Of a stretch of 64,000 bases of DNA, positions 1-9,383 are shown piece by piece; position 1 is the first letter of the stretch; each line of letters starts with the position of its first letter. The stretch is from UTCHB3 sp002050155 (lineage in GTDB: Bacteria > Bacteroidota > Ignavibacteria > Ignavibacteriales > Ignavibacteriaceae), in assembly GCA_030584105.1 (NCBI GenBank), contig CP129491.1, positions 2,666,001-2,730,000 on the forward strand, read 5' to 3'. Made by a program: the position numbers and the translations under genes. Below the pieces are notes generated by a model, which searched no databases, had not been told where the DNA came from, and worked only from the letters and a program-made list of their open reading frames with translations.

Positions 1-99
1 ATTTTGATTTTAATGTATCTGATACCTCACAGTGCAATGGGTTCAGAATTTGATTATAAAACCAACACGCTTGGTACTTCCAAACAAATAAGGGATTAA
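1..99 (+). CDS. 3' end of an unidentified gene (partial)
   Basis: Frame 1 is open from the first base of the window to a TAA at 97-99, giving about 32 codons that end in TNTLGTSKQIRD. The start lies outside the window and the product is not recognisable. The last 13 codons are repeated in the same frame at 133-171, again ending in TAA. The only stop between the two copies is the TAA at 97-99. The three base differences between the copies fall at third codon positions. This supports a real coding tail, but 32 open codons alone are weak evidence. Confidence 0.35.
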   Translation: MLILMYLIPHSAMGSEFDYKTNTLGTSKQIRD

Positions 100-173
100 C
101 CTGGTGCAAGACAAAGATTTTATTCAACAGAAACCAACACACTCGGCACTTCCAAACAAATAAGGGATTAACC
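61..173 (+). repeat. 41-bp direct repeat, two copies 72 bp apart (gene-tail echo)
   Basis: Copies at 61-101 and 133-173 match at 38 of 41 positions and are separated by 31 bp of unrelated sequence. The size and spacing recall a CRISPR unit, but there are only two copies, none in phase to the left, and the first copy carries the stop codon of an open frame. I therefore class it with the other 3'-end repeats of this window (for example 11305, 15101, 28621 and 53837), not as an array. Confidence 0.7.
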
Positions 174-361
174 GCAGGTCATTAATTTTTTCAGTTGATA
201 CTAATCAGCCGCAAGAACAAACTTTTCGTGCGTAGTTTTTGTTTCCAAATTTGTACTGAAAAACCCGATTCACTAAATTTGAATAGTTAATTAGTAAAAA
301 TGACTTTTATTTCCCCGTTTTGGTACAAAGTTTGTACAAAAATTAACAGGAGTTTCATAAA

Positions 362-1195
362 ATGAAATTAAAAATCGTACTGATGATGTTATTGTTTTCA
401 ACCACTTCTCTTTTAGCACAAGATGATTGGTTTGACTACGATTGGGACTCGTTTTGGGTGATTCAAAAGCCGTTTATTTCAATTTCTGCCGGCATTTCAA
501 ACAATTCGCACTTCAACTTAAACACCGATTTTGCAAAAACGGGAAGCATCGAGGGAAGAATTGGTTATCTGAACAGCAGTAGTTTTTTCAGCAACTCGCC
601 GGTTGAAAGCGAGTCTTTTGTTTTTCTCAGAAGGGAAGCATTTGACCTCGGCACAGAGGCAAAACTAAACGAATTTCAGACTTCCGCCTGGAAAGTCGGT
701 CTTGGGAATACTAACGGGATTCCATACAAAACAGGTTCTGTTTCAATTCTGCCTTACCACGGTTCGATGTTGCAGTGGGCATTTATGAAAATGGATACCC
801 TAAACCTTGTGGGTCCCCTGCGCGAGTTTGCTGATCTTTACACAGACGGCGTAAAATTTGGCAACCGGTTTGAAGGAGGGGTGAAGTTTCGGTTTTCGGA
901 TCAGGTGGAGCTCGGTGTTGGGTTCGAGCGATCAGTTCTCTACCCCAGGGTTAAGTTCTGGCACTGGGCAGGCAGCATGTTAGTGGAAGGAATCGGGCAA
1001 AACTTAGTCGATAAATTTGTAATGAAAGTGTTCAGATCATCCCCGAAAACGGCGCCGATTGTCTATTTTCTGTTAAAAAATGCACTGTCTTACGGAATGT
1101 ATGAACTAAGGAAAGAGAAAATGAACTGGCCCTTTGGTTCGGAAGCGCCCTTTTTCTCCGATACATATAAAGTTAATTTCAGCTTTATATTCTGA
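362..1195 (+). CDS. Exported envelope protein, probable outer-membrane barrel, unknown function
   Basis: This 277-residue protein has a typical Sec signal peptide (MKLKIVLMMLLFSTTSLLAQ, cleavage expected after LLAQ). The mature part alternates polar and hydrophobic residues and ends in an aromatic tail (NFSFIF), as many outer-membrane beta-barrels do. No family motif is recognised. The ATG is well placed behind AGGAG (about 9 bp upstream). It stands alone, with about 120 bp before the next gene. Outer-membrane location is inferred from composition and the C-terminal phenylalanine; a periplasmic protein is also possible. Confidence 0.7.
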   Translation: MKLKIVLMMLLFSTTSLLAQDDWFDYDWDSFWVIQKPFISISAGISNNSHFNLNTDFAKTGSIEGRIGYLNSSSFFSNSPVESESFVFLRREAFDLGTEAKLNEFQTSAWKVGLGNTNGIPYKTGSVSILPYHGSMLQWAFMKMDTLNLVGPLREFADLYTDGVKFGNRFEGGVKFRFSDQVELGVGFERSVLYPRVKFWHWAGSMLVEGIGQNLVDKFVMKVFRSSPKTAPIVYFLLKNALSYGMYELRKEKMNWPFGSEAPFFSDTYKVNFSFIF

Positions 1196-1316
1196 CTAAT
1201 TTGACAGAGATTTAATGATATTGAGCCGGCGCTTAGTAACAGAGCAAAAGTCCCTTTAAATTTATTTAAGTTTATTGAAGTTTACAAAAAAGTATTGAAG
1301 TATAGCCGAAACCGTT

Positions 1317-1631
1317 ATGAAGCGCCTGATTTTATTATCCGCATTTCTTTTGCCGGTTGTTTTTCTGATGGGGTGCGCAACCGGAAGTTTTACACGACCG
1401 GGTGAAGTGTCGGATTACGACACATTTACCTCAGCTTTCACGGGTGCATTTGTTGCACAGAAAACGGAAGACGGCTTGTTCCTGAAAGAAAAATATCCAC
1501 AGTGGTACAGGCAAATGATCGATAAAATAACTGCTACGCTTCTCGATCCGGATGCCACTCCCACGGCGAAGGAAGTGGCTACTGAACTGTTTTACTGGGC
1601 GGAATCGTTGGGAAGAACAAAGGAGCGGTAG
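1317..1631 (+). CDS. Small lipoprotein, unknown function
   Basis: A 104-residue protein with a lipoprotein signal: charged MKR start, hydrophobic stretch and lipobox LMGC with Cys20 as the expected lipidated residue. The mature domain is about 85 residues, mostly helical in appearance and rich in charged residues, with no recognised family. It is followed at 95 bp by the Trm112-like gene on the same strand. The upstream 120 bp is AT-rich and has short TATTGAAGT repeats. Confidence 0.65.
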   Translation: MKRLILLSAFLLPVVFLMGCATGSFTRPGEVSDYDTFTSAFTGAFVAQKTEDGLFLKEKYPQWYRQMIDKITATLLDPDATPTAKEVATELFYWAESLGRTKER

Positions 1632-1725
1632 GTTGATTTTCATAATTACCTATAAGGTAAAAAAACAGTAAACCCGGTTTGTAAAACAAACCCCCGCACA
1701 AAAAAACGAAAGGAAATTAAATTAA

Positions 1726-1950
1726 ATGATATCTGAAGAATTATTAAGCATTATGTGCTGCCCGGAAACCAAAGCTGACTTGGTGCTCGAGGATAATTTC
1801 TTGATCTCAACTGACCCCAAAACCAGAAGAAAATATCGGATTGAAAACGATATCCCCGTTATGCTGATTGACGAGTCGGAAATAATGGAAGAAAAGGAAT
1901 GGCAAAAAATTATGGAAAAACACGGACGGAGTACCGGAGCGGGAAATTAA
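1726..1950 (+). CDS. Trm112-like / UPF0434 family small protein
   Basis: A 74-residue protein matching the Trm112p-like (YcaR/UPF0434) pattern: LLSIMCCPETKADL at residues 6-19 in place of the usual LLxILxCPxCKxxL, and a C-terminal YRIENDIPVMLIDE resembling the family signature YPIxDGIPVML. Of the usual zinc-binding CPxC motif only CCP remains, so metal binding is doubtful. Family members act as small activators or chaperones of methyltransferases, but the bacterial role is poorly defined. AAAGGA lies about 12 bp before the ATG. Confidence 0.75.
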   Translation: MISEELLSIMCCPETKADLVLEDNFLISTDPKTRRKYRIENDIPVMLIDESEIMEEKEWQKIMEKHGRSTGAGN

Positions 1951-2262
1951 TTACTAAAACAAACGGTTACTTTTCTTAAAAAGTTCGTTACACGAAATAA
2001 GAACTAACGGCGAATGAAATACTTTTGCAACCCTTTCAAATGCTTTCCGTTTTACAAATTCCTGAACTTATGGCGCACAAGTTGAACTTTTGCAACCTTT
2101 TACAACTGCAACCTTTTACAGCTGCAACCCTGAACAAGCAGAAAAGAATACCCTGCGAAAATTGAGAGCATCTTACAAAAGCGCCCCCCCACGCCGGCAA
2201 CCCATTGCAGGTAAACAATCAGTTAAAATAAAGACTAAGGATTAAAAACTAAAAACTAAAGA
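1951..2262. other. Intergenic region with short GCAACC/TTTTACA repeats
   Basis: About 310 bp separate the Trm112-like gene from the convergent aat gene. It contains several copies of a TGCAACCTTTTACA-like word between 2030 and 2130, and near 2231 and 2260 a repeated AAGACTAAAGGA that includes the aat stop codon. I see no convincing gene here; the one open frame on the minus strand has no coding features. Confidence 0.5.
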
Positions 2263-2865
2263 CTAAAGGAAGGAGGCATTGGTAAGCAACGCCTCCCTAA
2301 GAAGTTTCTTATAGCTTTCTTCATCTATTTCAACAGCGCCGAACATTTTAAGATGTGGGTTCATCAACTGCACATCCAGAATAACGAACCCCCGGTCGTT
2401 CAGTCGTTTCACCAATTCCACCAAAGCAATTTTAGAGCCTTGGCTTTTCACAGTGAACATCGATTCCCCCATGAAAGCTCCGCCGATAACAATTCCGTAC
2501 AAACCACCGAGTAGTTCGTCGTTTTCAAAAACCTCTAATGTGTGAAGATAACCAAGATTATAGAGGTTTCGGTAAGCCTTAATTAGCTTCCGGTTAATCC
2601 ATGTTTCAAACCGTGCGGCGCATGAGTTGATAACCCGGTCGAAATTTTCGTTCACCCGCACTTCAAAATTTCTCCCCTGCATCTCTTTTTTCAGTGAGCG
2701 GGGTATGTTGAATGCATTAAGCGGAATAATTGCCCTTATTTTAGGGAGATACCAATTCACTTCGGGCGTATCCCGGCTTTCCGCCATCGGAAAAGCGCCC
2801 ATCGAGTAGAGCTTGATCATGTTTCCCGGGGTGAGGAAATTATCGTCCTTAATCAGATCACTCAT
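2263..2865 (-). CDS. aat: Leucyl/phenylalanyl-tRNA--protein transferase
   Basis: A 200-residue protein of the L/F-transferase family, which attaches Leu or Phe from charged tRNA to the N-terminus of proteins with basic N-termini, marking them for ClpS/ClpAP degradation. Visible family features are YSMGAFPM near the start, NWYLPKIRAIIPL, the central YRNLYNLGYLHTLEVFENDELLGGLYGI and GAFMGESMF, and LDVQLMNPHLKMFGA. Length is within the family range. Monocistronic on the minus strand. Confidence 0.93.
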   Translation of the reverse strand: MSDLIKDDNFLTPGNMIKLYSMGAFPMAESRDTPEVNWYLPKIRAIIPLNAFNIPRSLKKEMQGRNFEVRVNENFDRVINSCAARFETWINRKLIKAYRNLYNLGYLHTLEVFENDELLGGLYGIVIGGAFMGESMFTVKSQGSKIALVELVKRLNDRGFVILDVQLMNPHLKMFGAVEIDEESYKKLLREALLTNASFL

Positions 2866-2992
2866 TCTCTAAGCGCACTTTCGTGAAAATGGTTTTAGTA
2901 AAAAAAACAGTACAAATTAAAAAAATCTCAGCTAAAAATACGGTATTACTTCAAAAACAGTATCAATTTATGGTTATAATCAATAATTTCCG

Positions 2993-3832
2993 TTACATTC
3001 CAAAGGCTGCAAACTCGGGAAACAGCAAAGAAAGAGTACCTATCAGGAAATAAAACCCAAACAACAATCCGACAGAAAGGGCGATGTAACTGTTTGTGTT
3101 TTCACTGTAAGAAAGTTTTGCCATTCCTATACCGGTCAGGTAAGCACCGCCAATTTTAATCGGGTCAATCGCCGAAAAATATGATTTCAGGTAGCCTGAA
3201 TCCAACTGCAGAAATGACGACAAAGATGTATCCACATACATTGTCGAAAAAAGCAGAGTTAAAATTGTAGAGACAATCATCCCTCCAATCGACAGAAGTG
3301 CCGGCAGTGAATATGCAATCATAGCCCCTTTATACGAAATGGGGCTGTGCAGAATCAGTTTGGCAAACCCCCAGTAAATAGCCACTGAAATAAAAAACAT
3401 TATAAAACCACCGACTATTATCGGAACACCCATAAAGACATAACCTAACCCGCCGGACATCATCTCTTTTTGCTTGTCCATCATCGATTCCATATCCTTA
3501 ATCTCGTCGGCAGATTTACCCTCTTTTTTCAGTTGCTGAACCACCTTTGCCCGCTGTTCTTCCCAGTTTTTAGCAGCCACTTCCGGGTCAGCAAACTTTA
3601 GAATTGTAAAAAGAACTGCGGCAACTAACAATAATGAAAGCGGCGCAAGCCAATCACCTAATTTAAGTTCAAATCTTGAGATTGAGCCGAAAGTTTCGGC
3701 GGGTGACATAACCGACCCTGTTAGTTTATCACCAAGCGAAAGTTCCTGCTCTTCGTTTTCAGGATAATCAGGGTCATCCTGATTATCCTGCCCCTGATAA
3801 TTTACACTGATATTAATCCGGTTATCGTCCAT
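2993..3832 (-). CDS. Yip1-domain integral membrane protein
   Basis: A 279-residue membrane protein. After an acidic N-terminal tail of about 40 residues comes the segment SVMSPAETFGSISR typical of the start of bacterial Yip1-domain proteins, then a first membrane helix around residues 63-82. A charged, probably coiled-coil loop with many Lys/Glu/Met lies around 85-125, and four further hydrophobic segments follow. The function of bacterial YIP1-family proteins is not established. It lies alone between aat and a lytic transglycosylase, both on the same strand. Confidence 0.7.
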   Translation of the reverse strand: MDDNRINISVNYQGQDNQDDPDYPENEEQELSLGDKLTGSVMSPAETFGSISRFELKLGDWLAPLSLLLVAAVLFTILKFADPEVAAKNWEEQRAKVVQQLKKEGKSADEIKDMESMMDKQKEMMSGGLGYVFMGVPIIVGGFIMFFISVAIYWGFAKLILHSPISYKGAMIAYSLPALLSIGGMIVSTILTLLFSTMYVDTSLSSFLQLDSGYLKSYFSAIDPIKIGGAYLTGIGMAKLSYSENTNSYIALSVGLLFGFYFLIGTLSLLFPEFAAFGM

Positions 3833-4016
3833 TTTGGTTACTCATTTGTTAAGTAAAAAATTAGTTAAAAAATAAAAGATGAAAATTCAACAGTGAAAAT
3901 ATGAAATCCCTCAAAGTTATGCTAACCGCTTATCATTTAATTAGTTGCAATTATCCCGAAAAGGGGGCGCAAATTTTTCAAAATCCGGTTACCTTTTAAA
4001 CACAATTTAACCCCAA

Positions 4017-4886
4017 TCACCTAACCGGCAGCCGAATTGGATATGAAGCACCACTTCTGACCGTAAGGCGTGTGCCCCTCAGCCACGGATTAAGATATCG
4101 CAAAGTTTTCAGTGAGGTTCCGTTCTCAATCGCAAAATTAACCAAACTTGGGATGGTTGAAGTTACCTCCACAACACGGTAGGGCACCTGCCCCCGGAAA
4201 TCATCTTCCGTTAAGATATAGCCGTATTTTGCCGGGTTTTCGAAAATCAGTTTAAGAGCGGCAATTCTGGGGACATATTTCATCGTTTCGTCGGGAAGGA
4301 GCAAATCGAAATAGTTGCTCTTTCGTTGGGCAGCAATTCTGTTTTCCATCCCGCCAATCCCCATATTATATGATCCTGCCGCTGCCGCCCACGATCCGAA
4401 TTTATTTTTTGCCCCTTTCAGGTACCGAAATGCAGCCAAAGCCGCTTTTTCGGGGTCGTATCTCTCATCAACCTCTCCGTCTATTCTCAAACCGTAAATT
4501 TTCCCTGTACTCTCTAAGAATTGCCAGAAACCGGTTGCCCTTGCAGGTGAAATCAGATTATCCAAGCCGCTTTCAACAACAGCAAGGTATTTAATGTCAG
4601 CCGGCACCCCTTCACGCTTCGCGAGTGAATCAAACAAAGGAAACCACCTGCCCGCTCGCTTAAAATAGCGAAGCATCAGGTGCTCCTGCCTGCTCATCAG
4701 AATCAGTTCATTTTCAACCCGTTCCCTCACTTCGGGGTCATCGAGTGGCACCCTTTCGCCAAAAACAGTTATTTCATCAGGAAGGCGAGGGTTATACACC
4801 CACGGTTTTGGGGTATCTGTAAGTTTTGCCCCTGCAAGGAACAAAGCTATCAAAATAAGTGTAAAAATGTTCGAGAATTTTTGCAT
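4017..4886 (-). CDS. Lytic transglycosylase (SLT/MltD type)
   Basis: A 289-residue exported protein (signal peptide at residues 1-22) with an SLT-type muramidase domain. The catalytic glutamate is in LAVVESGLDN, followed by ARATGFWQFLESTGKIYGL and the SYNMG motif. These enzymes cleave the MurNAc-GlcNAc bond of peptidoglycan to give 1,6-anhydro ends. MltD has LysM repeats behind the catalytic domain; here only about 60 residues remain, ending NPWLRGTRLTVRSGASY, which looks like a single degenerate LysM-like segment. Acts in the periplasm. Confidence 0.9.
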   Translation of the reverse strand: MQKFSNIFTLILIALFLAGAKLTDTPKPWVYNPRLPDEITVFGERVPLDDPEVRERVENELILMSRQEHLMLRYFKRAGRWFPLFDSLAKREGVPADIKYLAVVESGLDNLISPARATGFWQFLESTGKIYGLRIDGEVDERYDPEKAALAAFRYLKGAKNKFGSWAAAAGSYNMGIGGMENRIAAQRKSNYFDLLLPDETMKYVPRIAALKLIFENPAKYGYILTEDDFRGQVPYRVVEVTSTIPSLVNFAIENGTSLKTLRYLNPWLRGTRLTVRSGASYPIRLPVR

Positions 4887-5041
4887 ATTTCAGTACCTAA
4901 ATTAAGAATTAAGTAAACCGGCAGTTAAACGGTCAATTTTTATATAATATTGTTTTTAACTGTTTTAGTATCGGCAACTCACAATTAAAACAGTTAAACT
5001 GACTAACAATTTAACGAATAAATATTAAAAGATTGAAAAAA

Positions 5042-5788
5042 ATGATTCCCACGGAAGTTCTGAAAGAACAGGCTGCTCTTGCTGCCCTAAAATTCGTTAA
5101 AAACGGCGACACAATAGGTTTGGGCACAGGCTCAACCGTAAAATACGCCATTGATGGGTTGGGAAACAACTTAAAAAACGGTACACTTTCAGATATTAAG
5201 GCGATTTCAACCTCGCTGAGTAGCGAAGCACGAGCTAAAGATAACAAAATCCCCACCACTTCGTTCGACGAAACGGTTAAATTGGATGTTTACATCGATG
5301 GTGCCGACGAGGTTGACCAGGCACTTCGCCTGATAAAAGGCGGAGGTGGCGCCCTGTTAAGGGAAAAAATTGTTGCGCAAAACTCAGCATTGAAAATAAT
5401 AATAGTTGATGCTTCAAAGCTTTCCGAAAGGGTGGGTGAAAAATGGCACCTGCCTGTTGAAGTGTTCCCATTAGCACTGGGTGCTGAGCTAAATTTTCTT
5501 AAATCGTTAGATGCCGTTGCGAGGGTTAGAACCGATGACAAAGGCGAACCTTTCATAACAGATAATGGAAACTTTATTATTGACGCTAATTTCGGCAGAA
5601 TTCATAAAGCAAGAAAAATGGCAAAAATGCTTGATGCCAGAGCCGGTATCGCCGGGCATGGGCTTTTTATCGATCTGTGCGATATTTTGATTGTCGCATA
5701 CCCCAATGGAGTGATGCACATCAGAAAAGGTGAAAAAGAAACTTTCAAAAACCTGCTCGATTCTGTTTCGCCTGCACAAACTTTTTGA
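5042..5788 (+). CDS. rpiA: Ribose-5-phosphate isomerase A
   Basis: Interconverts ribose-5-phosphate and ribulose-5-phosphate in the non-oxidative pentose phosphate pathway. All RpiA signatures are visible: the phosphate-binding loop GLGTGSTVKYAI, the catalytic DGADEVD, and KGGGGALLREKIVA with the active-site Lys and Glu. Length (248-251 residues) is normal. An in-frame TTG at 5033 would add three residues; I prefer the ATG at 5042, although neither has a clear ribosome site. Cytoplasmic, single gene. Confidence 0.94.
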   Translation: MIPTEVLKEQAALAALKFVKNGDTIGLGTGSTVKYAIDGLGNNLKNGTLSDIKAISTSLSSEARAKDNKIPTTSFDETVKLDVYIDGADEVDQALRLIKGGGGALLREKIVAQNSALKIIIVDASKLSERVGEKWHLPVEVFPLALGAELNFLKSLDAVARVRTDDKGEPFITDNGNFIIDANFGRIHKARKMAKMLDARAGIAGHGLFIDLCDILIVAYPNGVMHIRKGEKETFKNLLDSVSPAQTF

Positions 5789-5859
5789 TTATTCCCCGGT
5801 TTTGCTGCCGCTGCAAACTTGCTTTGTAAGTGCTTTTGGTTGATTTTCGGCCGGTTTTT

Positions 5860-6025
5860 GATAAGGAGTTAACCGGCATACTATGCGTTTTTGATTTGAC
5901 TCTAACCGGTTTCTAAACCTTTTCTGATCAATCACCAACCGGCTTCTGAACAATTTCCGATCAATCACCAACCGGCTTCTGATCCCCCTCCGATCAATCA
6001 CCAACCGGCTTTAGAATCCCTTCCA
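5860..6025. repeat. 33-bp tandem repeat, three clear units plus degenerate flanks
   Basis: Units beginning GATCAATCACCAACCGGCTT start at 5926, 5959 and 5992, exactly 33 bp apart, with a degenerate unit before them around 5893-5925. A minus-strand frame stays open through the repeats because 33 is a multiple of three, but the translated product is a low-complexity Arg/Lys repeat without a signal or domain. I treat it as an intergenic minisatellite, not a gene. Confidence 0.75.
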
Positions 6026-6192
6026 ATCAGTGCTCGATCAAGGTAAGATGTGCTCCTAACCGTTTATCGTAAGCATTTCTATAAAATAGATTCGACGAAA
6101 AAGGCAAAAAACCGAATCAATCCAACCATTATCGCATATTTTTTGCTTAAATTCCGAGTTGAAAAATAATTTTTTGGATTAAAGCAGAAACA

Positions 6193-8424
6193 TTGACTAT
6201 TACCACTTCCGCAACACGAATATTCCTGTTCAATTTATTAATGGTGTCGTATCTTTTTTCCCAATCTACAGGAACTCTCAGAGGGTTTGTAACAGATTCC
6301 ACGCATGGTGGTTCGGTGATTTCTGCTAACATCAGAATAGAGAGCGAAAAAAAGGGCGCCTCAAGTGATATTCAGGGCTATTACTTCATCCCGGGCATTA
6401 AACCGGGCGTGAAAACGGTTATTGTTTCCAACATTGGCTATGTTACAAAAGAGCTTCAGGTTACTATAACCCCCGAAAAAATTACTCAGTTGAACATTGC
6501 GCTGGTGCCAAGCTCACTTACGCTGGATGAAGTCTCGATAACCGGTACCCGTCGCCCTGAACTAACCGACCCTTCAATCAGCATCGAACAAATTCCGTTA
6601 GAGCAGATTAAATCCGTACCCGCCGGGGTTGAGGCAGACATGCTCCGTGCGCTTAAAATTTCACCGGGCGTTACTTCGACCGGGGATATTACTGCCCGGT
6701 ATTATGTACGCGGCGGAGGGAGCGACCAAAACGCCGTTATGGTTAACGGGGCGGTGCTCTATAACCCATTTCACGCGCTTGGGCTGTTCTCGGTGGTTGA
6801 CCCTGAAATGATTAAAATGTTAGAGTTTTTCAAAGGCGGCTTCACTTCTGAATGGGGCGGAAGGCTTTCTTCTATTTTGAATGTAGTAACGAGGGATGGC
6901 AACAAAAACCGGTTCGTGGGAACTGCCGCCGCAAGCAGCATGTCGGGTAAAGTTTCAGTTGAGGGCCCCATTCCCGGCGGCTCTTTTCTTGTTACCGGGC
7001 GCAAGAGCTACCGCCCGGAAGCGGTGCAGAAATTTCTTAACAACAGAGCAGCGCCTTTCGATTTTTATGACCTTTCGTTCAAGCTAAACTATTCAAACCC
7101 CGAGTTTTACGAGAACGGCTGGTTCACTTTTCACGGGTTTTTCAGCGACGATAAAATCGAGAATAACGACCCCACCAAAGAAGACTACAAGTTCAACAAC
7201 TCAACACTTGGGATGAACTGGTATCAGGTGTGGGCTTCACCCCTCTCCTCTAACATGTCGTTCACATACACCACTTTTGTCGGTGAGGTGATGCCAAATT
7301 TAACCACTTCAAAACCCAGAAAAAATGTAGTTACCGACTTTTCCAGCAACTGGGACTTTACATACATCTTCGAAAGCAGGGATGAACTTTGGGCGGGCTT
7401 CTACAACAAAATTCTGAACACGGAACTTAAACTCACCAACCTTTTCGGAAGCAAAACTGAAATAGATAAAAGGGGGTTGGATATGGTTGCTTATCTGAAG
7501 TATAAGGTTTTGCGCCACGAGACAGTTAAAATCGACATCGGAACGCGCCTGAATATAGCCTCCGCTTCAGAGCAAAAGCCGTTTTTCTTAGAGCCAAGGT
7601 TCAACATAACCTGGACGCCGGCACCAATTCTCGCAATTCGTTTGGGGATAGGGCGGTTTTCGCAAAATTTAGTTACCCTCTCCAACGAGGAAGAACTGAT
7701 CTCTATTTTCGAGCCGTGGGTTGTTGTGCCTGATTACTTAAAACCCGCCCAGGCAACTCACTTTATCGTAGGCGCCGATTATTATTTTACCGAGTGGCTC
7801 AAATTTTCATTAGAGGCATACTACAAAGATATCGTTAACCTCGTGGATATTAACGAACTTAAATACACAAACCTTGACCCGGATTTTGTTCAGGCGGATG
7901 GCAGGTCTTACGGTGTGGATTTTGCTTTCGATATTTCACGGCAGAACTATTTTTTCAAAGGCTCTTACTCGCTGGGTTACTCTTTCAAATCGAAGGGGGG
8001 CTTTGAATTTCCGCCAAGATACGATACAAGGCACTCGATAAACCTTCAGGCAGGGTGGATTTTCTACGACGGCTGGCAAATTAATGCTGTGTGGCGTTTT
8101 TCAACGGGGCTTCCTTTCACCGGAATTGCAGGCTATTATGACAAGTGGAACATCCCCGATCCCTGGTCGCAGTGGTATGCAATTGGGCAGTATGACCCGG
8201 CATTTTTATACGGCGCACGGAATGCACAGCGGCTCCCCTCGTACCACCGGCTGGATATCAGCCTTTCAAAATCATTCAGGCTTTTTTTCACGAAAATCGA
8301 TCTGGATGTCAGCCTGTTGAATGTTTACGACAGGCATAACATTTTCTATTTTGTAAGGGATACCGGCGAAAGGGTTGATATGTTGCCCTTTCTTCCATCG
8401 GCAAGCCTGAGGATTGAAATATGA
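6193..8424 (+). CDS. TonB-dependent receptor with N-terminal carboxypeptidase-regulatory-like domain
   Basis: A 743-residue outer-membrane receptor. Signal peptide at residues 1-25 ending FSQS; a CarboxypepD_reg-like beta-sandwich around 28-110; a TonB plug with DEVSITGTRRPE and RYYVRGGGSDQNAVMVNG, around 120-230; then a beta-barrel to the C-terminus with alternating aromatic strands. The start is the TTG at 6193, because the first ATG at 6241 would leave too short a signal peptide. The next gene overlaps its stop by 4 bp, indicating a receptor/lipoprotein pair. Substrate unknown. Confidence 0.88.
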   Translation: MTITTSATRIFLFNLLMVSYLFSQSTGTLRGFVTDSTHGGSVISANIRIESEKKGASSDIQGYYFIPGIKPGVKTVIVSNIGYVTKELQVTITPEKITQLNIALVPSSLTLDEVSITGTRRPELTDPSISIEQIPLEQIKSVPAGVEADMLRALKISPGVTSTGDITARYYVRGGGSDQNAVMVNGAVLYNPFHALGLFSVVDPEMIKMLEFFKGGFTSEWGGRLSSILNVVTRDGNKNRFVGTAAASSMSGKVSVEGPIPGGSFLVTGRKSYRPEAVQKFLNNRAAPFDFYDLSFKLNYSNPEFYENGWFTFHGFFSDDKIENNDPTKEDYKFNNSTLGMNWYQVWASPLSSNMSFTYTTFVGEVMPNLTTSKPRKNVVTDFSSNWDFTYIFESRDELWAGFYNKILNTELKLTNLFGSKTEIDKRGLDMVAYLKYKVLRHETVKIDIGTRLNIASASEQKPFFLEPRFNITWTPAPILAIRLGIGRFSQNLVTLSNEEELISIFEPWVVVPDYLKPAQATHFIVGADYYFTEWLKFSLEAYYKDIVNLVDINELKYTNLDPDFVQADGRSYGVDFAFDISRQNYFFKGSYSLGYSFKSKGGFEFPPRYDTRHSINLQAGWIFYDGWQINAVWRFSTGLPFTGIAGYYDKWNIPDPWSQWYAIGQYDPAFLYGARNAQRLPSYHRLDISLSKSFRLFFTKIDLDVSLLNVYDRHNIFYFVRDTGERVDMLPFLPSASLRIEI

Positions 8425-9374
8425 GGTATTTTGCCCTTTTTCTCATTTCTGTGATGGCGTTTTTTAACCTTTCGTGCGACGAAGTGTTTGCGCCGAAAAT
8501 TCCGTTTGAAGAACAAAATTTTGTTTATGCCTCGATAAAAGGTGATTCGCTCAAGCAAATAATCACGGTTGCCCGATCTTATGATGTCGAGGGCTTTAAC
8601 CCTAAAAGCAACAGCAGTGCCCCCGAAATCCCGGGGTGCATTGTTGAAGTGAAACAGGCGGGGGTTACCTATCGGTTCCGGGATACCCTGATTGAAAGAA
8701 CCGACACTTCCCGCTACGGCAATAAAATGGCGGCGTATGTTTCAACTGAATTGGTGCCACAGCAAAACGCCGACTTGCAACTTAAAGTTACCCTGCCCGG
8801 CGGAAAAGTGCTAAGCTCAATCACGCGGGTGCCGCCTAAATTGTTCATTAAAAAATCGGTGTTTGCTATCGGGTACGACCGCGGTAAAACACTCGGCGGA
8901 AGTTATACTTTAACCTGGGATGCGCCCGATCTTTACCTGTATGTTCCTAAACTGGAAATTTTTTACACCCGCGACGATATACCCGGCACGCACACTGTCG
9001 AAGTGCCCTCGAGGTACAGGGTGGTTAACAAACAGGTTGAAATTATCTATCCGCAAATTGGGATTAACCGGTGGATGACCTTCGATTATGCGGCAATTGA
9101 CTCAACCTTGAAGAAAATTTCCGATGGGATTGAGGAAAAATCTACCTTTAGAATTCTCCGGGCGGAGGTCAGGTTGTTGGTTTACGACACAAATTTGGCA
9201 AAGTATTACTCGAGCGTTAACGGCTATCTCGATCGCTATTCTGTCCGGCTTGATGAAAATGTGTTCACAAATATAAACGGAGGACTGGGGGTTTTTGGAG
9301 CGTATATGCTGACCAAAGAGATACTTTTGTTCGACCTTGATTATGTGGCTTCTTTTGGATATAGGGTAAGATAA
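8421..9374 (+). CDS. DUF4249-family lipoprotein
   Basis: A 317-residue lipoprotein: the signal sequence ends in the lipobox NLSC with Cys19 as the lipidated residue, followed by DEVFAPKIPFEEQNFVYASI, like the start of DUF4249 proteins. These are usually encoded next to a TonB receptor in Bacteroidota and relatives and are thought to be its surface partner. The ATG overlaps the receptor's TGA (ATGA), so the pair is translationally coupled. No enzymatic motif is visible. Confidence 0.75.
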   Translation: MRYFALFLISVMAFFNLSCDEVFAPKIPFEEQNFVYASIKGDSLKQIITVARSYDVEGFNPKSNSSAPEIPGCIVEVKQAGVTYRFRDTLIERTDTSRYGNKMAAYVSTELVPQQNADLQLKVTLPGGKVLSSITRVPPKLFIKKSVFAIGYDRGKTLGGSYTLTWDAPDLYLYVPKLEIFYTRDDIPGTHTVEVPSRYRVVNKQVEIIYPQIGINRWMTFDYAAIDSTLKKISDGIEEKSTFRILRAEVRLLVYDTNLAKYYSSVNGYLDRYSVRLDENVFTNINGGLGVFGAYMLTKEILLFDLDYVASFGYRVR

Positions 9375-9383
9375 GAGGTTACT

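Noticed and set aside
61..173. Start of a CRISPR array (two ~41-bp repeats with a 31-bp spacer)
   Set aside because: Only two copies, no third in phase on either side, no cas genes, and the first copy holds an in-frame stop codon of an open frame. The same two-copy layout occurs after other genes with different sequences.
5789..6004. 71-residue minus-strand frame over the 33-bp repeats
   Set aside because: Frame is open only because the repeat unit is a multiple of three; product is a basic low-complexity repeat without a signal.
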